A stretch of DNA of 64,000 bases from Bacteroidales bacterium (GCA_024398365.1 JAKSJG010000001.1:62001-126000); one strand, 5' to 3'; positions 18,168 to 26,949 are shown, counted from the stretch's first letter. Translations and numbers: made by a program. The notes: a model not told the origin generated them from the letters alone.

Positions 18168-18995
18168 TTACTTTGAGTATTTAACGAGAAGGTCAACGAG
18201 AGAGATTGAAGCATCTTCCATATCGATGGTGATGGAGTCAACCTTTGATACGAGGTAGTTGTAAACGATCTGGAGGATAATAGCGACAACAAGACCGCCG
18301 ACTGTGGTGATCAAAGCGACTTTCATACCGCCGGCAACGAGGGTCGGGCTGATATCACCTGCAACTTCGATAGCATCGAATGCCTGGATCATACCAATCA
18401 CAGTACCCATGAATCCCAACATAGGAGCGATACCGATGAAGAGGGAGATCCATGACATGCCGTTCATGAGCTGACCCATCTGAACTGAACCGTAGGAGAT
18501 GATTGACTTTTCAGCCATTTCAACACCCTGATCCATATTCATGAGACCCTGATAGAAAATGCTTGCAACCGGACCGCGTGTGTTGCGGCAAACGTCCTTA
18601 GCAGCTTCAACACCACCGTTCTGGAGAGCGTCCTCTACCTTGGTGAGGAGCTTCTTTGTGTTGGTCTGAGCGAGGCTGAGGGTGATGATTCTTTCAATTG
18701 CGATAGCAAGACCGAAGATAAGGCAGAGCAATACTGTTGCCATGAAGCCTGCACCACCTTCGATGAAGAGCTTCTTGAGCTGCTGGTGGAGTGGCTGGTC
18801 GTTCTGACCTGCTGCAAATGGATCGGCAGCGGTTTCTTCTTCAGCAACTGCCTCTTCAGCTGGAGCTGCTTCGTCAGCTGGGGCAACTTCCTCAGTTGTA
18901 GCAGCTTCTGGCTGCTCCTGAGCGCTTGCTGTCTGGAACTGAGCAGAAATCGTCATAACGCCGACTACTGCCAAAAACATGAAAATTTTTTTCAT
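18168..18995 (-). CDS. ExbB/TolQ/MotA-type proton channel protein
   Basis: This inner-membrane channel subunit powers TonB-dependent transport. A signal-peptide-like start (MKKIFMFLAVVGVMTISAQ) leads to about 45 residues rich in Ala and Glu, an extra segment that classical ExbB lacks. The core has a first helix around residue 80-100 (GFMATVLLCLIFGLAIAIERI). The MotA/TolQ/ExbB signature follows: WISLFIGIAPMLGFMGTVIGMI and ALITTVGGLVVAIILQIVYNYL. It is the first gene of the ExbB / 4-helix protein / ExbD / ExbD unit. The 109 AT-rich bases upstream should hold its promoter, but no clean TAnnTTTG was found there. Confidence 0.93.
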   Translation of the reverse strand: MKKIFMFLAVVGVMTISAQFQTASAQEQPEAATTEEVAPADEAAPAEEAVAEEETAADPFAAGQNDQPLHQQLKKLFIEGGAGFMATVLLCLIFGLAIAIERIITLSLAQTNTKKLLTKVEDALQNGGVEAAKDVCRNTRGPVASIFYQGLMNMDQGVEMAEKSIISYGSVQMGQLMNGMSWISLFIGIAPMLGFMGTVIGMIQAFDAIEVAGDISPTLVAGGMKVALITTVGGLVVAIILQIVYNYLVSKVDSITIDMEDASISLVDLLVKYSK

Positions 18996-19104
18996 AAGTT
19001 CTTTTAGTAATTAGTTATTAAACAGTGAATTAAATATATATAGTTTTCTTTTTTTGCGGTCTATAAATATCTTGCAATTTAGGCATTTTTTTTATAAAAA
19101 CTAA

Positions 19105-20139
19105 TTATTTCAGCGAAATTTCTCCTCTTAATGGGCTTTCCATGCCTTTCTTCACGCTTTCTGCATCGGAATGACATCCCAGAAGATGGAACAATTTGGT
19201 CAATGCCGACTCGGTGGTGATGTCCTGGCCGCTGATGACGCCGGCTTCCTCAAGGATGGCGCCGTTGGCGTAGGTGCCCATGTTGACAGAGCCTCTCTGG
19301 CACTGTGTGACGTTGACTATGACCACTCCGCGCGCGGTGCAGCGGCGTATCTTCTCCAGGAACCAGGGCAGGGAAGGGGCGTTGCCCGATCCGAAGGTCT
19401 CCAGCACCACGGCCCTCAGGCCTTTGGCGGAGAGCACGCTGTCCACATAGCTTTCGGTCATGCCCGGGAATATCTTGAGTATGGCCACATTGGTGTCCAT
19501 CGCCGTGTTGACCTTGAACTCCCCCTCCTCCGGCAGGAAGCTGTGGATGGCGTTCCTGTCATAGCGTATGTGTATGCCTATGTCCGCAAGTAGCGGATAG
19601 TTCGGGCTTGAGAAGGCGCTGAAGTTCTCCGAATTGTACTTTGTGGTGCGGTTGCCCCTGAAAAGCTTGTTCTCGAAGCAGATGCACACCTCCGGCACCA
19701 TCGGTTCGCCGTTGTCGTCCTTCATGGCGGCGAGCTCTATCGCGGAGATGAGGTTCTCCCTTCCGTCCGTGCGGAGCATTCCGATAGGGAGCTGGCTGCC
19801 GGTGAAGATCACACTCTTGCGCAGGCCTTCCAGCATGAAGCTGAGCGCGGAGGCCGAATATGCCATGGTATCCGTGCCGTGCAGCACCACGAAGCCGTCA
19901 TAGCTGTCGTAATTGTCCCTTATGACATTGGCAATCCTGGCCCAGAACTCCGGCTTTGCGTCGGAGGAGTCGATCACCGGGTCGAAGGAATAAGTGTCAA
20001 TGGTGTATCCGAAACGGTTGATCTCCGGCACTTCATCGCTTATCTGGCTGAAGTCGAACGGTTTGAGGAGCAGGGTGTCGGGATCCTGCTTCATGCCTAT
20101 GGTACCTCCGGTATATATCAGGAGTATGGATTGTCTCAT
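19105..20139 (-). CDS. ansA: type I (cytosolic) L-asparaginase
   Basis: This enzyme hydrolyses asparagine to aspartate and ammonia. Both threonine motifs are present: YTGGTIGM at residues 9-16 and VVLHGTDTMAYSASAL near 85-100. FTGSQLPIG and TFGSGNAPS further match the family. There is no signal peptide, which fits the cytosolic type. Length 344. The start overlaps the tatD stop in an ATGA arrangement (4 bases), so it is translationally coupled to tatD. Confidence 0.94.
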   Translation of the reverse strand: MRQSILLIYTGGTIGMKQDPDTLLLKPFDFSQISDEVPEINRFGYTIDTYSFDPVIDSSDAKPEFWARIANVIRDNYDSYDGFVVLHGTDTMAYSASALSFMLEGLRKSVIFTGSQLPIGMLRTDGRENLISAIELAAMKDDNGEPMVPEVCICFENKLFRGNRTTKYNSENFSAFSSPNYPLLADIGIHIRYDRNAIHSFLPEEGEFKVNTAMDTNVAILKIFPGMTESYVDSVLSAKGLRAVVLETFGSGNAPSLPWFLEKIRRCTARGVVIVNVTQCQRGSVNMGTYANGAILEEAGVISGQDITTESALTKLFHLLGCHSDAESVKKGMESPLRGEISLK

Positions 20140-20906
20140 ATATTGAACAGTTTGCGTGCGTTTGACGTCGTCGAGCCGGCGACTTCCTCAAGGGTGAGGC
20201 CCTTCAGGAGGGCGAGCCTTTCGGCGATGATTCTGGCATAGGAACTCTCATTGCGCTTGCCGCGGTGCGGCACAGGTGTCAGCCACGGGCAGTCCGTCTC
20301 CAGCACCAGGTCCTGCATGGACATCTTCGGCAGCACCTCGGCGATGCCGGCCTTCTTGTATGTGCAAACCCCGCCTATGCCGAACTTGAAATCGCCGTAG
20401 CGCAGGCAGCGGCAGTATGTCTCGTAACTGCCGGAGAAGGCGTGGAAAATGCCTTTGAGGCTCAGGCCGCGGACCTCATCCAGCACCTCGAACATGGCGT
20501 CCGTGGCGTTGCGGCAGTGTATCAGCACGGGAAGGTCCTCCTTCGCCGCCAGCTCGAACTGCGCGGCGAGGACGCGGCGCTGCTCCGCCTCGAAGTCGCG
20601 GGACCAGTAGAAATCCAGTCCTATCTCGCCTATGGCCAGGAAACGCCTGTCATGCAGATGCTCCTTCACAAAGTCCAGCTCCCGCTCCCAGTCCGCATTG
20701 ACATCGGTCGGGTGAAGGCCGGTGCAGGGAAAGGCTATGCCCGGGAAGGCATCCGCGCACTCGAGCATTGAAGCGTGGACGGCGGAGTTGATGCCCGGCA
20801 TGATGAGCGTGCCCACGCCATTGTCCAGGGCCCTTGCCACCACCTCCTTCCTGTCGTGGTCGAAGGCTTCGTCGTATATGTGTGAATGAGTGTCAATCAG
20901 TTCCAT
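20136..20906 (-). CDS. TatD family metal-dependent hydrolase
   Basis: This is a TIM-barrel metallo-hydrolase (DNase/tRNase-like TatD family). Metal ligands are seen in DTHSHIYD near the start, GEIGLDFYW near residue 90, VLIHCRNA, IFHAFSG and LETDCPWLTP. The length is 256. A longer frame begins at 20939, but the ATG at 20906 is preferred because the family starts at this point. In addition, a TAnnTTTG promoter element (20915-20922) lies inside the would-be extension. The 3' end overlaps ansA by 4 bases. Confidence 0.93.
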   Translation of the reverse strand: MELIDTHSHIYDEAFDHDRKEVVARALDNGVGTLIMPGINSAVHASMLECADAFPGIAFPCTGLHPTDVNADWERELDFVKEHLHDRRFLAIGEIGLDFYWSRDFEAEQRRVLAAQFELAAKEDLPVLIHCRNATDAMFEVLDEVRGLSLKGIFHAFSGSYETYCRCLRYGDFKFGIGGVCTYKKAGIAEVLPKMSMQDLVLETDCPWLTPVPHRGKRNESSYARIIAERLALLKGLTLEEVAGSTTSNARKLFNI

Positions 20907-20914
20907 ATTGCCCG

Positions 20915-20922
20915 CAAAGGTA
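20915..20922 (-). promoter_or_regulatory. -7 element for tatD, near-leaderless
   Basis: On the minus strand TACCTTTG reads from 20922 to 20915, only 8 bases before the ATG at 20906. The predicted transcript would start within a few bases of the start codon. It also argues against the longer upstream reading frame. Confidence 0.55.
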
Positions 20923-20942
20923 GGCAATATTTTCTTCAATCC

Positions 20943-22055
20943 TCAAGGTTTCAGGGCGTACTTTCGCCCTTGGGTGGATATTATCGTGCCATTCATCTCC
21001 ATCTCCAGAAGAAGGGCGCTGAGGCTGTTGAAGGGCAGGCCCGAGATGGTCATGATCTCCTCGAAGTCGCGCGGCGACTCCTCCTTCAATATGTCAATGA
21101 CCAGCCTGCTGTCGCTCCCTTCGGGAAATGCTATCTCTATCTGCCGTGCGCGTGCCGCAGGGCTGTGCTCGCCCCATCCCATCTGCCTGCAGATGCTGTG
21201 GGCGCCCCGCGCAAGATGTGCGAGGTTCTTCTCGATCAGAGCGTTGCAGCCTTCGGAAGATGCGTCGCTGAGCCTGCCCGGGAGGGCGAACACCTCCCTG
21301 TCGTAGGAATTGGCCAGATCCGTGGTGATGAGCCCTCCGCCCTTGGCGAAGGACTCCGCCAGCAGCGTCGCATCCGACATCCCCGCTATGATGCGGTTCC
21401 TCCTGATGAAATGAGCCGTCTGCGGATAGGTGGACCTCGGGAAATCGGTCACCAGTGCACCCTGGGCGGCGATGCGCAGGGCCAGCTCGCGGTGCTGGGG
21501 CGGATATATGCTGTCCAGACCGGTCGGGATCACGGCGATGGTCTGGAGTCCGGCTTCAAGTGCCGCCGTGTGCGCAGCTGCGTCGATGCCGAAAGCCAGG
21601 CCGCTCACTATCACCGGCGGCTTCGGGATGGCGGCCAGACTTTTGACAATATTGACGCACTGGCTCTTCCCGTACCAGCTCGCCCGCCTGGTGCCGACAA
21701 CCGCCAGCGCGCGCTTGGGATTGAGGCAGTCCAGGCCCTTGCTGTACAGCACCAGCGGGCAATCGTAGCATTCCTTCAGCCTGGAGGGATAGTCCTTGTC
21801 CTCATAGTACAGCGGCCGTATGCCGTATCTGACATTCCATTCGAGCTCCTCCTCCGCCCAGGCCAGGGTGGCGGGGTCCAGTATCTGTCCGACCAGATCG
21901 TTGCTGTAGGGCAGCAAGCCATCCAGGTGGCTGCGCTTCATCCTGAAGACCTCCTTCGGGTCCCCGACCAATTCGATTATCCTGCGCCCCTCGGCGCACT
22001 TGTATGCGAACACCTTTGCCAGTGCTATCGCATATACAGAAAAATCATACTCCAT
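20943..22055 (-). CDS. dprA: DNA-processing protein DprA
   Basis: DprA loads RecA on incoming single-stranded DNA during transformation. The Rossmann-like DprA fold is seen in VVGTRRASWYGKSQ, VSGLAFGIDAAAHTAAL, VIPTGLDSIYPPQH, FIRRNRIIAGMSDATLLAES and GGGLITTDLAN. An N-terminal helical region and a C-terminal winged-helix-like part (near residues 310-370) complete the usual 370-residue form. The ATG at 22055 lies inside one arm of a 16-bp perfect inverted repeat, so the message could fold over its own start codon. tatD follows after 36 bases with its own promoter. Confidence 0.94.
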   Translation of the reverse strand: MEYDFSVYAIALAKVFAYKCAEGRRIIELVGDPKEVFRMKRSHLDGLLPYSNDLVGQILDPATLAWAEEELEWNVRYGIRPLYYEDKDYPSRLKECYDCPLVLYSKGLDCLNPKRALAVVGTRRASWYGKSQCVNIVKSLAAIPKPPVIVSGLAFGIDAAAHTAALEAGLQTIAVIPTGLDSIYPPQHRELALRIAAQGALVTDFPRSTYPQTAHFIRRNRIIAGMSDATLLAESFAKGGGLITTDLANSYDREVFALPGRLSDASSEGCNALIEKNLAHLARGAHSICRQMGWGEHSPAARARQIEIAFPEGSDSRLVIDILKEESPRDFEEIMTISGLPFNSLSALLLEMEMNGTIISTQGRKYALKP

Positions 22056-22091
22056 AAACCGCTTTTTTCCGCGAATTTATGGAGTATGATT
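22043..22091 (-). promoter_or_regulatory. inverted repeat covering the dprA start codon
   Basis: Arms AATCATACTCCATAAA (22043-22058) and TTTATGGAGTATGATT (22076-22091) are perfect 16-base complements with a 17-base spacer that can add 3 more pairs (22060-22062 with 22071-22073). The dprA ATG at 22055-22053 is within the 3' arm of the transcript. Folding would hide the start codon, which suggests translational control. Confidence 0.75.
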
Positions 22092-22163
22092 CTCAATGTC
22101 ACTACCAAAAAATGTCCTTTGCAGTTTTTGGCAGTCTATGTTTTTTTGTAAAAGTGCGCTTTA

Positions 22164-23219
22164 TCAGATGATCAGCATCGCATCTCCGTAATCACCGAAT
22201 TTGTATTCGTTCTTCACGGCCTCGTCGTATGCCTTCATCACGTTCTCGTATCCGCCGAATGCTGCCACGTTCATCAGCATGGTGGAAAGCGGCATGTGGA
22301 AGTTTGTCACGAGGGCATCAGGGATGGAGAATTCGTAAGGAGGGAAGATGAACTTGTTGGTCCAGCCTTCGAAAGGACGGATCTCCTTCGTGGTTGTGAC
22401 GTAGGTCTCGAGGGCGCGTACGACGGTGATGCCGACGGCAACCACCTTGTGTCCTGTCTGCTTGGCCTTGTTGACGGTATCGGCGGTCTCTTCGGTGATG
22501 ACCATCTGCTCGGAGTCCATCTTGTGCTTGGAGAGATCCTCCACATCAACCTGGTGGAAATGGGCGTTACCCATATATAAAGTAACGAATGTGCTGTCGA
22601 TGTCGTTAAGCTCCATCTTCTTGAAGAGTATCTTGCTGAAGTGGAGGCCTGCGGCAGGGCATGCCACCGCACCTTCGTGCTCCGGGTTGGCGAAGATGTT
22701 CTGGAAGCGGTCGGTGTCGATCTCCTCTGCGTGAGGACGTATCCACTTAGGTACAGGGAGCTCGCCGAGCTGGTAAAGTATGTTGCGGAATTCCTCGTCA
22801 GTGCCGTCGAACAGGAAGCGGAGGGTGCGGCCCCTGGATGTGGTGTTGTCGATGACTTCGGCCACGAGGGCGTCATTCTCTCCGAAATAGAGCTTGTTGC
22901 CTATGCGTATCTTGCGCGCAGGGTCAACCAGCACGTCCCAGAGGTGCTGCTCCTTGTTGAGTTCACGCAGGAGGAATACTTCAATTTCCGCCCCTGTCTT
23001 CTCCTTGTTGCCGCAGAGCCTTGCCGGGAAGACCTTGACGTCGTTGAATACGAAGAGGTCGTGTGGCTGGAAGTACTCTATGATGTCCTTGAAGATCCTG
23101 TGCTCTATCTCGCCGGTGTCCTTGTGGAGGACCATCATGCGGCATTCGTCACGGTAATCGGAAGGATATCTTGCAATAAGATGTTCGGGAAGGTCGAAAT
23201 TGAATTGTGAAAGTTTCAT
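22164..23219 (-). CDS. queA: tRNA preQ1(34) S-adenosylmethionine ribosyltransferase-isomerase
   Basis: QueA adds the ribosyl part of SAM to preQ1 in tRNA to form epoxyqueuosine. Family landmarks are seen from start to end: [68 protein letters not shown] and [20 protein letters not shown]. The length, 351, is standard. The 77 bases upstream hold a 9-bp inverted repeat (CTTTTTGTG / CACAAAAAG) but nothing like a preQ1 riboswitch. The stop is 108 bases before dprA. Confidence 0.96.
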   Translation of the reverse strand: MKLSQFNFDLPEHLIARYPSDYRDECRMMVLHKDTGEIEHRIFKDIIEYFQPHDLFVFNDVKVFPARLCGNKEKTGAEIEVFLLRELNKEQHLWDVLVDPARKIRIGNKLYFGENDALVAEVIDNTTSRGRTLRFLFDGTDEEFRNILYQLGELPVPKWIRPHAEEIDTDRFQNIFANPEHEGAVACPAAGLHFSKILFKKMELNDIDSTFVTLYMGNAHFHQVDVEDLSKHKMDSEQMVITEETADTVNKAKQTGHKVVAVGITVVRALETYVTTTKEIRPFEGWTNKFIFPPYEFSIPDALVTNFHMPLSTMLMNVAAFGGYENVMKAYDEAVKNEYKFGDYGDAMLII

Positions 23220-23296
23220 TTATCTTGCTTTTTGTGCATTAAAACATTTCCTTATACGAAATCTGACACAAAAAGTTTCAATAATTTGAAAAAAAA

Positions 23297-24451
23297 TTAC
23301 ATTCTCTGTCTCACTTCACCGGAATTGTCCGCCGTGAAGGTCAGCTGCACCTCCATGTAATTGCGGTTGCGGCATATCGTCATTGTGATGCTTTCGCCCG
23401 GACGGTAGCTGTTGATCGTCTCCTGGAGGGCGGCCGGAGTCTTGATGGCCTTGCCGTCGATGGCGACGATGATGTCACCGCTGCGGAGTCCTGCGTCTGA
23501 AGCGACACTGCCGTCGGCCACTGCGTGGATGTAGGCTCCCTCCATGGTGGTAAGGTCATACTGCTCTGCCATCTCAGGTGTGATGGCGGACATTGACACG
23601 CCCAGCTTCACTCTGTGTACGGAACCGAAGTCGATGAGGTCGTCGGCGATCTTGCGTACTATGTTGGCAGGGACTGCGAATGAGTAGCCCGCATACGAAC
23701 CTGTCGTGGATACGATGGCGGTGTTGATTCCCGCGAGGAAACCGTCCTTGGTCACGAGAGCTCCGCCGGAGTTGCCCGGATTGACGGCGGCGTCGGTCTG
23801 GATGAAGGACTCGATCTTGAACTCGCCGGTGTAGTTAGGCATAGAGCGGCCCTTGGCGCTGATGATGCCGGCGGTGATGGTGGACTGGAGCTCCTTGCCC
23901 ATAGGGCTGCCTATGGCGAGCACCCATTCTCCGAGCCTGAGCTCGTCGGAATCTGCGAATTCGATGGTCTGGAGGCCTGTCTTAGGCTCTATCTTGATGA
24001 TGGCCACGTCAGTTGCCGGGTCTGTGCCCACCAGTGTGGCAGGGTAGGTCTCGTTGTTGTTGAGGGTGACAACGATCTGTGAGGCGCCCGCCACGACGTG
24101 ATTGTTGGTCACGATGTAGCCGTCAGGCCTTATGATCACACCGGAACCGCTGCCCTGCTGTATCCTTTCGCGGCCCTGTCCGGAGTACTGGTCCCCGAAG
24201 AAGAACTTGAGGATAGGGTCCAGCGCTTCCTGCTGCTTTCCCCTGACGGTGACTTCGACATATACGACCGCGTCAACGCAGTTTTCGGCGGCGTATGTGA
24301 AATCAGGGTAGTCAGATACTGACATTCTGGCCGGTTTGCCGGTCTCAGACTTTTCAATGACAGCCTTCGGCTGTATGAACTTCGTTACGAGAAACGCTGT
24401 CAGTCCGCTCAGAAGGACGGATGCGAGCACGGTGAGGATGGTTCTTTTCAT
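23297..24451 (-). CDS. HtrA/DegP-type periplasmic serine protease
   Basis: This is an envelope quality-control protease of the S1C family. A signal anchor occupies residues 4-24. The trypsin-like domain has His 118 (TNNHVV), Asp 148 (PATDVA) and Ser 228 (NPGNSGG). One PDZ domain follows (residues ~275-375, SVASDAGLRSGDIIVAIDG). At 384 residues it has a single PDZ, nearer to DegS than to the two-PDZ DegP. The promoter element TACTTTTG at 24519-24512 gives a leader of about 55 bases. It is divergent from mtgA, and the two promoters lie within 40 bases of each other. Confidence 0.95.
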   Translation of the reverse strand: MKRTILTVLASVLLSGLTAFLVTKFIQPKAVIEKSETGKPARMSVSDYPDFTYAAENCVDAVVYVEVTVRGKQQEALDPILKFFFGDQYSGQGRERIQQGSGSGVIIRPDGYIVTNNHVVAGASQIVVTLNNNETYPATLVGTDPATDVAIIKIEPKTGLQTIEFADSDELRLGEWVLAIGSPMGKELQSTITAGIISAKGRSMPNYTGEFKIESFIQTDAAVNPGNSGGALVTKDGFLAGINTAIVSTTGSYAGYSFAVPANIVRKIADDLIDFGSVHRVKLGVSMSAITPEMAEQYDLTTMEGAYIHAVADGSVASDAGLRSGDIIVAIDGKAIKTPAALQETINSYRPGESITMTICRNRNYMEVQLTFTADNSGEVRQRM

Positions 24452-24511
24452 ATTGTATCTGAATTGTTTTTCTTATGACGCGAACCCTGCGTCAAATTGT
24501 ATGCCGTATCG

Positions 24512-24519
24512 CAAAAGTA
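24512..24519 (-). promoter_or_regulatory. -7 element for the htrA gene
   Basis: TACTTTTG reads on the minus strand from 24519 to 24512, 60 bases before the htrA start codon. It faces away from the mtgA promoter next to it. Confidence 0.5.
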
Positions 24520-24542
24520 GGAAATATATACGTTAAATTATA

Positions 24543-24550
24543 TACCTTTG
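24543..24550 (+). promoter_or_regulatory. -7 element for mtgA, near-leaderless
   Basis: TACCTTTG at 24543-24550 ends only 7 bases before the mtgA ATG at 24558, so the predicted message has almost no 5' leader. Confidence 0.6.
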
Positions 24551-24557
24551 TCATATT

Positions 24558-25274
24558 ATGAAGCGTTGGAAGAAAAGACTTTTTATCAAACTGCCGCTGG
24601 CCCTGGTGGCCCTCAGCGTGCTTTGGGTGCTGGCACTCAAGGTGGTGCCGGTTTATTACACTCCACTTATGTTCAAGCGCGCATATCAGAACAGATATGA
24701 TGACGATTTCAAGACAAGGCACAGCTGGGTGCGCATCGACAATATATCATCCAATATGATGAAGGCCGTCATCGCCAGCGAGGACAACCGCTTCGCGACG
24801 CACAACGGCTTTGATACCACCGAGATACGCAAGATGTACCAGGATCATCTCAACAAGGGCAAGAAGCTCAGGGGATGCAGCACCATCAGCCAGCAGACCG
24901 CCAAGAACGTGTTCACCTTCTGTTCGGACACATGGTGGCGCAAGGGCGTCGAGGCGTATTACACCGTCCTGATCGAGAAGATCTGGGGCAAGGAGAGGAT
25001 CATGGAGGTCTATCTCAACTCCATCGAGATGGGCCCGGGCATATACGGCATCGAGGCCGCATCCAAGTATTATTACGGCAAGCCGGCGTCGGACCTCTCC
25101 CTCCGTCAGGCCAGCCTGGTGGCAGCCTGCCTCCCGAACCCCATCAAGCGCAGACCTGACAACAGGACATCCTACCTGTCACGCAGGGAGGCACAGATAT
25201 CCAGCCTCACCTACAAGATAGCCTACCCTGACTGGGTATATCACAAACATCCTGAAAAAGACAAGGACAAATGA
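24558..25274 (+). CDS. mtgA: monofunctional peptidoglycan transglycosylase
   Basis: This enzyme polymerises lipid II into glycan strands at the outer face of the inner membrane. One N-terminal membrane helix (residues ~10-32) is followed by the GT51 fold. The catalytic Glu sits in SEDNRF, with GCSTISQQTAKNVF next, and YLNSIEMGPGIYGIEAASKYYYGK and LRQASLVAACLPNP closing the domain. There is no transpeptidase domain, and 238 residues is the usual MtgA length. The phosphodiester glycosidase gene starts inside its last codons (4-base overlap), so the two are coupled. Confidence 0.95.
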   Translation: MKRWKKRLFIKLPLALVALSVLWVLALKVVPVYYTPLMFKRAYQNRYDDDFKTRHSWVRIDNISSNMMKAVIASEDNRFATHNGFDTTEIRKMYQDHLNKGKKLRGCSTISQQTAKNVFTFCSDTWWRKGVEAYYTVLIEKIWGKERIMEVYLNSIEMGPGIYGIEAASKYYYGKPASDLSLRQASLVAACLPNPIKRRPDNRTSYLSRREAQISSLTYKIAYPDWVYHKHPEKDKDK

Positions 25275-26164
25275 GAAAAACAGCCATGATGCTGGCCCTG
25301 GTGCTGGCTTCCGTGCTGCCATGCGCAGCGCAGAACGATTCAACAGTATTCGCCCACGGCCCCTGGAATGAGACAGAGGTGAGCCGCGGCATCACGCTCC
25401 GGCATTGCCAGTTCGCCGACAGCAGCCTCTTCGGCGCCAACGAATACGTCTCCGTGCTCATCATCTCCCGCCGCCACGCGCTGGATGTGGTGGCCTCCGC
25501 TGACAGCACTCTGGAGAAGACCACGGCGCTTGCGGACAGATACGGCGCCACCGTCGCCGTCAACGGCTCCTATTTCAAGATGAAGCACCCATATGGCGCC
25601 GTCACTTATACCAGGGTGGACGGGCGTCAGGTGGGCGTCAACAGCCTCTCCGCGAATTCTGCGGAACGTTCGGACAGGATAGGCGGCTCTGTGGCCTTCA
25701 AGGGCAGGCGCGCCAGGATGTACAAGGTGGATTCGGAAGACCGCGAATGGGAGGACTGCATACCGGCCGAGGACGTGCTCTGTGCCGGTCCGCTCATGAT
25801 ACTCCAGGGCAGGGACGAATATGTCGCAAAGACCTCATTCAACACCACCCGTCATCCCCGCACTGCCGTGGGAATGCGCCGCGACGGATCCAAGGTCCTA
25901 GTAGTGGTGGACGGCCGCAATGCCATGTCGGCGGGAGTATCGATCTTCGAGCTCCAGCAGATCATGCGCTGGCTCGGCTGCGTGGATGCCCTGAACCTCG
26001 ACGGAGGCGGTTCATCCACCATGGTTGTAAATGGTGAGATCATCAACCATCCTTGCGACAACGGCAAGTTCGATGCGGCGGGGGAGCGTTCGGTATCGAA
26101 CGCGATAATCTGTCAGCCGAGACGGAAAGGCCCTGAGGCCGTGCGCCGCAGTGCCGTGAGATAG
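25271..26164 (+). CDS. phosphodiester glycosidase (NAGPA-domain) family, exported
   Basis: A signal peptide (MMLALVLASVLPCAAQ) is followed by the phosphodiester glycosidase domain related to the mammalian uncovering enzyme: AVNGSYFKM, TAVGMRRDGSKVLVVVDGR and LQQIMRWLGCVDALNLDGGGSSTMVVNGE. Bacterial members cut sugar phosphodiesters, including cell-envelope ones; the substrate here is unknown. Translational coupling to mtgA points to an envelope or peptidoglycan role (inference). The last 17 or so residues are basic (PRRKGPEAVRRSAVR) and are read from DNA that also encodes the end of TruB on the other strand, a 52-base convergent overlap. Confidence 0.85.
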   Translation: MRKTAMMLALVLASVLPCAAQNDSTVFAHGPWNETEVSRGITLRHCQFADSSLFGANEYVSVLIISRRHALDVVASADSTLEKTTALADRYGATVAVNGSYFKMKHPYGAVTYTRVDGRQVGVNSLSANSAERSDRIGGSVAFKGRRARMYKVDSEDREWEDCIPAEDVLCAGPLMILQGRDEYVAKTSFNTTRHPRTAVGMRRDGSKVLVVVDGRNAMSAGVSIFELQQIMRWLGCVDALNLDGGGSSTMVVNGEIINHPCDNGKFDAAGERSVSNAIICQPRRKGPEAVRRSAVR

Positions 26165-26949
26165 GCTCCGCTGCCCAGTGCGAGGCCGAGGTCGCGCGCT
26201 ATCGAGCGTATATACGTGCCCTTGGTGCAGCGTATGCGCAGAGTCACGGCCGGCCGCGAACCGTCTGATGCAGTCTCGGCGGTGTGATAGTTGTGTATGT
26301 GTCTGATCTGGCTGAAATCCGCCTCCGGACCCTTTCTCTCCTCCTCGGAGATGCTGCGGGTCCCGGCCTCGTGCCAGTCCAGTATTTCAATTTCCTTAAT
26401 GGTGATGATGGAGCGCTTGAGCTCCACCGGCTCGCCTGCGCGGGCGTACTCGTATGCCCTCAGGCCGCCCACTATCTTGGCTGAGAAGATGGGAGGGACC
26501 TGCTCCTGCTCGCCTATGAAGTCTTTCAGCGCCGCCTCCACGCTTTCGCGTGTAATGTGTTCATACGGGTAGAAGCTGTCCACCGGCTGCTCCAGGTCGT
26601 AGGATGCCGTGCTGGCGCCGAATTCCACCGTAGTGACATATTCCTTCTCGTGTGACTGCAGCTCCTCCGCTATCTTGGTGGCTTTGCCGAGGCAGATGAT
26701 GAGCATGCCGCTCGCCAGCGGATCCAGCGTGCCGGCGTGTCCCACCTTGAGCTTCTTGTCATGGAAGAGCCTCTGCGCCTGGAACTTGACCTTGCGCACA
26801 AGATCGGCGGAAGTCCATCTCAGAGGCTTGTCCATAGGTATGACTATGCCTCCGGGATAGTCCGCAATGTCTCCGGATAGATGGCTCTCGAGGAACTCGG
26901 CCATCCCATCGACGGGACAGCCTTCAAGAAGGAAATATGGTTCAGCCAT
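26113..26949 (-). CDS. truB: tRNA pseudouridine(55) synthase
   Basis: TruB makes pseudouridine 55 in the T-loop of tRNAs. Core motifs are KPLRWTSADLVRKVK near the start, KVGHAGTLDPLASGML with the catalytic Asp, PPIFSAKIVGGLRAYEYAR, and RCTKGTYIRSIARDLGLALG. The end, GAYLTALRRTASGPFRL, is typical, so the 3' overlap with the glycosidase gene does not come from a run-on of TruB. About 30 extra residues (residues ~200-235, GTRSISEEERKGPEADFSQ) form an insertion. The start codon overlaps the rpiB stop by one base (TAATG). Confidence 0.94.
   Translation of the reverse strand: MAEPYFLLEGCPVDGMAEFLESHLSGDIADYPGGIVIPMDKPLRWTSADLVRKVKFQAQRLFHDKKLKVGHAGTLDPLASGMLIICLGKATKIAEELQSHEKEYVTTVEFGASTASYDLEQPVDSFYPYEHITRESVEAALKDFIGEQEQVPPIFSAKIVGGLRAYEYARAGEPVELKRSIITIKEIEILDWHEAGTRSISEEERKGPEADFSQIRHIHNYHTAETASDGSRPAVTLRIRCTKGTYIRSIARDLGLALGSGAYLTALRRTASGPFRLG

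Noticed and set aside
22043..22091. The dprA inverted repeat as a phase-variable invertible promoter
   Set aside because: The spacer is only 17 bases, too short to carry a promoter, and no invertase gene is near.
20886..22151. A 421-codon plus-strand frame opposite dprA
   Set aside because: It lies antisense to well-supported dprA and tatD and shows no recognisable domain.
22089..22151. A 20-codon frame between dprA and queA
   Set aside because: It overlaps the inverted repeat, is very short and has no supporting signal.
23220..23296. A preQ1 riboswitch upstream of queA
   Set aside because: Only a 9-bp AT-rich inverted repeat is present; the conserved preQ1 aptamer stem and A-rich tail are not seen.
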